34,817 nucleotides of DNA, taken from contig JABDJX010000163.1 in the NCBI GenBank assembly GCA_013003245.1, positions 1-34,817 on the forward strand, in the 5' to 3' direction. Positions within the stretch are counted from its first letter, which is position 1. The number at the start of each line of letters is the position of its first letter. A program made the position numbers and the translations under genes. The notes under the pieces were generated by a model. The model saw nothing but the letters and a program-made list of their open reading frames with translations. It did not search any database and was not told the DNA's origin. This document shows, piece by piece, positions 30,409 through 34,817 of this stretch. The stretch comes from Silicimonas sp. Its GTDB lineage: Bacteria; Pseudomonadota; Alphaproteobacteria; Rhodobacterales; Rhodobacteraceae.

Positions 30409-31899
30409 ATGGAGGCAATCGACGACAGACGCGGGCCTGACGTGTCGCCAGAGCGGCTTAATCTGACGCGCCATGTGCTGTGGTCGGCGGAAGGTGTCGA
30501 CGACAAAGCGGCTTTGCTCGTGATGACGCCAAATCGGGTTCACACTTGGCCATATGAAACCTTACGCGCCTTGGTGCTTCAAACCGCCGGTGGTTTGCTG
30601 CAGGCGGGGATGCGCCCGGGTCAAAGGCTTTTGATGCGCCTTGGAAATACGCCGGATTTTCCAATCGTTTTTCTGGGAGCCGTTGCAGCAGGGATTATCC
30701 CCGTTCCGACATCGGCTGCACTGAACCGCGCCGAAGTGAGCAAACTTGCCGCCGTCCTGTCCCCGGATGCCGTGGTGACCGCTGGTTCTGTGCCCTTGCC
30801 CGACACCTGCGGCGTGGACTTTTCACCCGATGATCTGAGGGATGGTCCGCCAATCAAGGCCTTTGCCGACACGCGCGCCGACGATCCGGCCTATATCGTC
30901 TTTACCTCCGGCACCTCTGGCACGCCCACCGGCGTTGTCCATGCCCACCGCGCGATTTGGGCGCGGCGTGCGATGATTGCGGGCTGGGAAGGCCTGACCA
31001 AAGACGACCGAATACTGCACGCTGGCGCGTTCAACTGGACTTACACCCTTGGCACCGGCTTGCTTGATCCGTGGTCGGTTGGGGCCACAGCGCTTGTTTT
31101 GGGCCAAGATTCGGGGCCTGACACCATCCCCGAGTTGGCCAAACGGAACCGGGCGACCATCCTGGCTGGTGCGCCAGGCATCTTTCGCAAGCTGAACGGG
31201 ATGGACATGCCCGACCTGCCCGATTTGCGACACGCGCTTTCTGCCGGTGAAAAGCTGCCCGAAACGGTGCGTGCGAAGTGGACGGCCAAAACAGGCACCG
31301 ACATTCACGAAGCCTTCGGCCAATCGGAATGTTCGACCTTCCTTTCCGGCGCGCCTCACCGCCCTGCCCCTGCGGGCACCGTCGGGTTTGTCCAGCCCGG
31401 CCGCGCCGCCGCAATTCTTGGCCAGGCGGGCATCGCCCCACGCGGAACACTGGGGCGCATCGCCGTCCACCGCAGCGATCTTGGCCTGATGCTTGGTTAT
31501 CTCGGGCGCGAAGCCGCGCCGCAGGAGTGGGTGGCAACCGGCGATCTGGGTGTAATGCGCGAAGACGGTGCGGTCGAATATCACGGGCGCGCCGATGATG
31601 TGCTGACCTCGGGCGGGTTTCGCCTCTCGCCGATTGAGATCGAAGAGGCGATGCATCAGCATGCAGGCATTCAGGAAGCTGCGGCGGTGGACTTCCAGCT
31701 TAACGCTGATACGCGGGTGATTAAACTATATTTTACAGCCTCTTACGACATCGACGAGGCAGAGCTGCGGGCGCATGCGCAAGCCCATCTTGCCGCTCAG
31801 AAGTGCCCCAGACTCTACGAACGCCTTGATCACTTGCCGCGTAATTCGAACGGAAAGCTATTGCGAAAGAACCTCAGGACTGCGAACGAAAGCCTATGA
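30409..31899 (+). CDS. AMP-dependent acyl-CoA synthetase/ligase (benzoate-CoA-ligase-like)
   Basis: This 496-aa ANL-superfamily enzyme has the P-loop-like FTSGTSGTPTGVVH (A3), EAFGQSECS in the acyl-binding region (A5), ATGDLGVMREDGAVEYHGRAD (A7/A8), SGGFRLSPIEIEEA, and the catalytic lysine near the end in NSNGKLLRKNL (A10). It would activate a carboxylic acid to its CoA ester through an acyl-AMP. The substrate cannot be told; aryl or short-chain acids are plausible. ATG 30409 has a poor ribosome-binding site (AAAGC). The stop overlaps the next gene by 4 bases (ATGA). Confidence 0.87.
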   Translation: MEAIDDRRGPDVSPERLNLTRHVLWSAEGVDDKAALLVMTPNRVHTWPYETLRALVLQTAGGLLQAGMRPGQRLLMRLGNTPDFPIVFLGAVAAGIIPVPTSAALNRAEVSKLAAVLSPDAVVTAGSVPLPDTCGVDFSPDDLRDGPPIKAFADTRADDPAYIVFTSGTSGTPTGVVHAHRAIWARRAMIAGWEGLTKDDRILHAGAFNWTYTLGTGLLDPWSVGATALVLGQDSGPDTIPELAKRNRATILAGAPGIFRKLNGMDMPDLPDLRHALSAGEKLPETVRAKWTAKTGTDIHEAFGQSECSTFLSGAPHRPAPAGTVGFVQPGRAAAILGQAGIAPRGTLGRIAVHRSDLGLMLGYLGREAAPQEWVATGDLGVMREDGAVEYHGRADDVLTSGGFRLSPIEIEEAMHQHAGIQEAAAVDFQLNADTRVIKLYFTASYDIDEAELRAHAQAHLAAQKCPRLYERLDHLPRNSNGKLLRKNLRTANESL

Positions 31900-32549
31900 T
31901 CAAACTTGATATTCTCTCCGACCCGATTTGCCCGTGGTGTTACATCGGCAAGGCCAATCTTGACCGCGCCCTTGAGGCACACCCCGACCATCCGTTCGAA
32001 ATTGAATGGCATCCGTTTCAATTGAACCCCGACATGCCATCTGAGGGCATGGACAGGCGCGCCTATCTTGAAACCAAGTTTGGCGGCAAGGAAAACGCCG
32101 TGCAGGTCTATTCCCGGATTGAGGAGGCAGCCGTTGCGGCGGGTCTGGCGATCAACTTCGAGGGCATCAAACGCACGCCCAACACGATCAATGGACACCG
32201 GTTAATCCATTGGGCCGGGCTGGAGGGGCGGCAGACGGCGGCTGTTTCGCGGCTTTTCAAAGCGTACTTCGAAGAGGGGGCCGATATCGGCGACGATACC
32301 GTCTTGCTTGATATCGCCGAGGGGATCGGGCTGGACCGCGCGATGATTGAACGGCTGCTGTCCACGGATGCCGATCTGGAAGATATCCGTGCCCGTGATG
32401 CCCACGCGCGCGATCGCGGCGTGACCGGTGTGCCGACCTTTGTGATCGCCAACCAGCACGTCGCACCGGGCGCGCAGCCGACCGAACTTTGGACGCAAGT
32501 GATCGCTGATCTTGCCGCGCAAGTTGACGGTGGTTCTGACCCGTCGTGA
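31896..32549 (+). CDS. DsbA-family oxidoreductase, FrnE-like
   Basis: The 217-aa protein has a thioredoxin-like fold with CPWC at residues 12-15 (DPICPWCYIGKANL), the PNTINGHRLIHWA helix and a cis-proline loop GVTGVPTFVIAN. These are typical of FrnE/2-hydroxychromene-2-carboxylate isomerase-like DsbA relatives. It has no signal peptide, so it acts in the cytoplasm, perhaps as a thiol-disulfide or glutathione-dependent enzyme. It is in the operon with the acyl-CoA ligase and the transporter; the start and stop overlaps are each 4 bases. Confidence 0.9.
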   Translation: MIKLDILSDPICPWCYIGKANLDRALEAHPDHPFEIEWHPFQLNPDMPSEGMDRRAYLETKFGGKENAVQVYSRIEEAAVAAGLAINFEGIKRTPNTINGHRLIHWAGLEGRQTAAVSRLFKAYFEEGADIGDDTVLLDIAEGIGLDRAMIERLLSTDADLEDIRARDAHARDRGVTGVPTFVIANQHVAPGAQPTELWTQVIADLAAQVDGGSDPS

Positions 32550-33751
32550 GCACGCCAAAGTCGCCCCTGTCGCGCGCCGAGCTTGTGGCCTTGCTGGCCA
32601 TGATGACCTCGACCGTGGCACTTTCGATAGACGCGATGTTGCCGGTTTTGCCGCAAATCGGTGCGGCGATCAGCCCCGGCGACGTGAACCGCGCACCGCT
32701 CATCATTGCCGCTTTCGTGTTGGGCATGGGGGCGGGCACGTTTTTTACCGGCCCGCTTAGCGACGCCTTCGGGCGGAAACCCGTCGCGGCCGGTGGAGCA
32801 CTGATCTACATCATCGCCGCGTTGGTCTGTGCGGCCTCCCCCACGCTTGAGACCATGCTGGTCGCCCGCGCTGTTCAGGGGCTGGGAGCTGCGGGGCCGC
32901 GCGTGGTGGCCATCGCCCTTGTGCGCGACCTTTACAAGGGGCGCGAGATGGCGCGCACGGTCAGTCTGGTGATGATCATCTTCATGCTGGTGCCGATCCT
33001 TGCGCCCTCGATGGGCGCGGCCATTGCCTGGGGCTTTGGCTGGCGAGCGATTTTCTATTCGTTTGCGATATTTTCAATTCTTTCAACCGCATGGCTGCTT
33101 TTGCGCCAGCCAGAGACGCTGGCGGTTGAAAACCGCAGGCCGTTTCGCGCCAGTGTGCTGGTGCAGGGCGTAAAAGAGGTTCTGACCCACCGGCAGGTGG
33201 TCTTGGGCATCGCCGTTCAAACCCTTGTCTTCGCGGTGTTGTTTGCGACCCTGATGTCAACGCAAGCCGTGTTTGATCAGATCTTCGGTTATGCTGCGAG
33301 CTTCCCGCTTTGGTTTGGCCTGATCGCCCTGATCTCCGCGGCGGCCCCGCTGCTGAACTCAGTCATCGTTATGCGCTTGGGCATGCGCGAGGTGGTGAAG
33401 TGGGCGCTGGTCGTCCAGGCCCTTGCCACCGTGTTCTTTCTTGCGCTGGTGATGACGGGTGCACCAGCGGCCCCCGGTATGTTCGCGGCCACTTTCGCAT
33501 GGCTGACGCTGATCTTCTTTATGGCCGGGCTTTGTATCGGCAATGCCAGCGCCATCGCGCTGGAGCCGATGGGGCACATGTCGGGGATGGCCGCGTCTGT
33601 GGTCACCGCCGCCTCGACCCTGCTCAGCGCGCTTTTGGCGGCCCCCGTGGCGCAGGCGTTTAATGGCACGATGCAACCGCTGGCGCTGGGTGTGCTGGCG
33701 TTCAGCATTCTGGGGCTGGCGGCAATCCTTGCGGTACCGCGCGGAACCTAG
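32546..33751 (+). CDS. MFS transporter, Bcr/CflA family
   Basis: The 401-aa permease has about 12 membrane helices, with ALSIDAMLPVLPQIGAAI in the first helix and GPLSDAFGRKPV in the loop between helices 2 and 3, the mark of drug:H+ antiporters of the Bcr/CflA group. The substrate is unknown; export of a toxic compound or of a product of the operon are both possible. The start is GTG at 32546, overlapping the previous stop (GTGA). Its TAG stop shares CTAG with the zapE stop. Confidence 0.92.
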   Translation: MSTPKSPLSRAELVALLAMMTSTVALSIDAMLPVLPQIGAAISPGDVNRAPLIIAAFVLGMGAGTFFTGPLSDAFGRKPVAAGGALIYIIAALVCAASPTLETMLVARAVQGLGAAGPRVVAIALVRDLYKGREMARTVSLVMIIFMLVPILAPSMGAAIAWGFGWRAIFYSFAIFSILSTAWLLLRQPETLAVENRRPFRASVLVQGVKEVLTHRQVVLGIAVQTLVFAVLFATLMSTQAVFDQIFGYAASFPLWFGLIALISAAAPLLNSVIVMRLGMREVVKWALVVQALATVFFLALVMTGAPAAPGMFAATFAWLTLIFFMAGLCIGNASAIALEPMGHMSGMAASVVTAASTLLSALLAAPVAQAFNGTMQPLALGVLAFSILGLAAILAVPRGT

Positions 33752-34817
33752 TCCTTGCCCCAGCCATGCGACTGCATTTCGCGCAGGCGGCTGGCGGTGC
33801 GCTCGAACTCGAAACTGCCCTCGCCTTCGATGTAAAGCCGTTCGGGAATGTCGGCGGCAGAGGCGATCAGCCGCACACGCGCCTCGTAAAGCGCATCAAT
33901 CAGAATCACAAAGCGGCGCGCCTGGTTGTAGTTCTCGGACGACAGCCGCGGAATGTCTTCAAGGATCAAGACCCGCAACGCTTCGGCAATTGCCAGATAA
34001 TCGGCAGGCCCAAGGGCGGCGCTGCAAAGCTCGTAGAAAGTGGCGCGGCCAACACCGCTGCAGAACTGCGGGATGACCACGTCTCGTGCGTTGACGGTCA
34101 GCGTCAGCGGCTGCGTGAACCCACCGCTCAGGTCTTGCCAGATCGCGTCCAAAGCCGTCCGCGCCGTACCATCGGCGGGGTGAAAGTAGGTTTGTGCGCC
34201 CTGCAACCTGTCCTGCCGGTAATCGCGCGGCGAGGTCAGGTGATGCACCACCATCTTGGTTTTCAAAAGCTCGATGAACGGAACGAAAAGCGCGCGATTC
34301 AACCCGTCTTTATAAAGATCATCCGGTACCCGGTTTGAGGTGGTGACAATGGCGATCCCGTCGGCCAGAAGCGCCTCAAAGAGCCGCCCAACGATCATCG
34401 CGTCGGCAATGTCGGTAATCTGCATTTCATCAAGGCACAAAAGGCGCAAACCCTGCGATAATTCCTCGGCCACGGGTTTCAGCGCATCTTTCGTCTCGGT
34501 TTGTCGTGCTTTGTGCAGCCGGGCCTGCACATCCTGCATAAAGGCGTGGAAATGCACCCGGCGCGTGCCGTCGTCTTTCATCGTATCGTGGAACAGGTCC
34601 ATCATCATCGACTTGCCGCGCCCCACGCCGCCCCAGATGTAAAGCCCAGAGATCGGGTCGGGTTTGCTGCCAAAAAGCATCGCACCCAGCCCCTTTTTCG
34701 ACGGTGCCTTGTCCAAAGCCGCGGCAAGACGGTCAAATTCGGGAAGAACGCCTCGCTGGGCGGCATCGTCTTCGATCGATCCGGCTTCGATTAGGTTTTC
34801 ATAGGCCTCGGTTACAC
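33748..34817 (-). CDS. zapE: cell division protein ZapE (AFG1-like ATPase), N-terminus cut by window edge
   Basis: The frame runs out of the window at 34817; the visible part is 356 codons. It has Walker A GGVGRGKS, a Walker B-type LCLDEMQITD, and sensor TSNRVPDDLYKDGL, typical of the AFG1/ZapE ATPases, which in E. coli associate with the Z-ring. The start codon must lie just outside, because VTEAYENLI is near the usual N-terminus. An internal ATG at 34716 would cut off the conserved start, so it is not used. The gene is convergent with the MFS gene. Confidence 0.93.
   Translation of the reverse strand, partial: VTEAYENLIEAGSIEDDAAQRGVLPEFDRLAAALDKAPSKKGLGAMLFGSKPDPISGLYIWGGVGRGKSMMMDLFHDTMKDDGTRRVHFHAFMQDVQARLHKARQTETKDALKPVAEELSQGLRLLCLDEMQITDIADAMIVGRLFEALLADGIAIVTTSNRVPDDLYKDGLNRALFVPFIELLKTKMVVHHLTSPRDYRQDRLQGAQTYFHPADGTARTALDAIWQDLSGGFTQPLTLTVNARDVVIPQFCSGVGRATFYELCSAALGPADYLAIAEALRVLILEDIPRLSSENYNQARRFVILIDALYEARVRLIASAADIPERLYIEGEGSFEFERTASRLREMQSHGWGKD

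Noticed and set aside
30823-31662. 279-aa open frame on the minus strand inside the acyl-CoA ligase gene
   Set aside because: The plus-strand gene carries all ligase motifs, and the antisense frame has none.
1-34817. CRISPR array, rRNA genes, replication origin or intact insertion sequence
   Set aside because: No regular direct repeats with spacers, no rRNA sequence and no intact transposase or terminal inverted repeats were seen.

Overview
The window is a high-GC alphaproteobacterial chromosome segment. Gene content and order point to a Rhodobacterales organism, most likely of the Roseobacter group: ccoNOQP-ccoGHIS, yceD-rpmF-plsX-fabH-ihfA-merR, a two-module long-form dCTP deaminase, OlsB and an XRE-cupin regulator. 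This placement rests on protein resemblance and synteny recalled from memory, not on a search.

Layout. (1) 1-6404, plus strand: the end of ccoN, then ccoO, ccoQ, ccoP (cbb3 cytochrome oxidase subunits), an FNR-type box, and the assembly operon ccoG-ccoH-ccoI-ccoS, whose four genes overlap by 4 bases each. (2) 6405-7226: a scar holding a degenerate tRNA-like sequence, an internal piece of a P4-type phage/plasmid primase-helicase and the C-terminal tail of a LysR regulator, next to an intact quinone-oxidoreductase-like gene (7227-8207). (3) 8253-9339: a bidirectional terminator, then rpsI and rplM on the minus strand with a promoter set inside an inverted repeat. (4) 9536-13561: a small membrane protein, speD, a conserved unknown, the ABC-F ATPase Uup and the ornithine-lipid acyltransferase OlsB. 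(5) 13669-19947: msrB, a BamE-like lipoprotein, then the ribosome/phospholipid/fatty-acid cluster yceD-rpmF-plsX-fabH, ihfA, a MerR-like regulator, tRNA-Pro(GGG) and dCTP deaminase. (6) 25669-20059, minus strand: a compact seven-gene run, SPOR protein-nagZ-scpA-scpB-48-aa protein-GNAT-HD-GYP protein, behind a good sigma70-like promoter. (7) 25889-29390: an accessory-looking block with two poorly known proteins (the second DUF6915-like) and the arsenate-resistance pair GAPDH-arsJ. (8) 29491-34817: a small unknown protein, an XRE-cupin regulator divergent from an acyl-CoA ligase-FrnE-like-MFS operon, and zapE running off the end.

How the genes work together. The cco genes build a high-affinity terminal oxidase and supply its copper, and the assembly operon appears to respond to low oxygen through an FNR-type regulator. 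GAPDH and ArsJ would turn arsenate into 1-arseno-3-phosphoglycerate and export it. ScpA and ScpB belong to the SMC condensin; NagZ and the SPOR protein act on peptidoglycan.

No clearly new multi-gene system was found. The most unusual features are a dispersed double-hairpin repeat present three times at gene ends, the primase/LysR/tRNA scar, a cysteine-rich tail on CcoQ, an HD-GYP protein whose first module is degenerate, three convergent gene pairs that share one CTAG as both stop codons, and a perfect 17-bp AT-rich palindrome upstream of uup.
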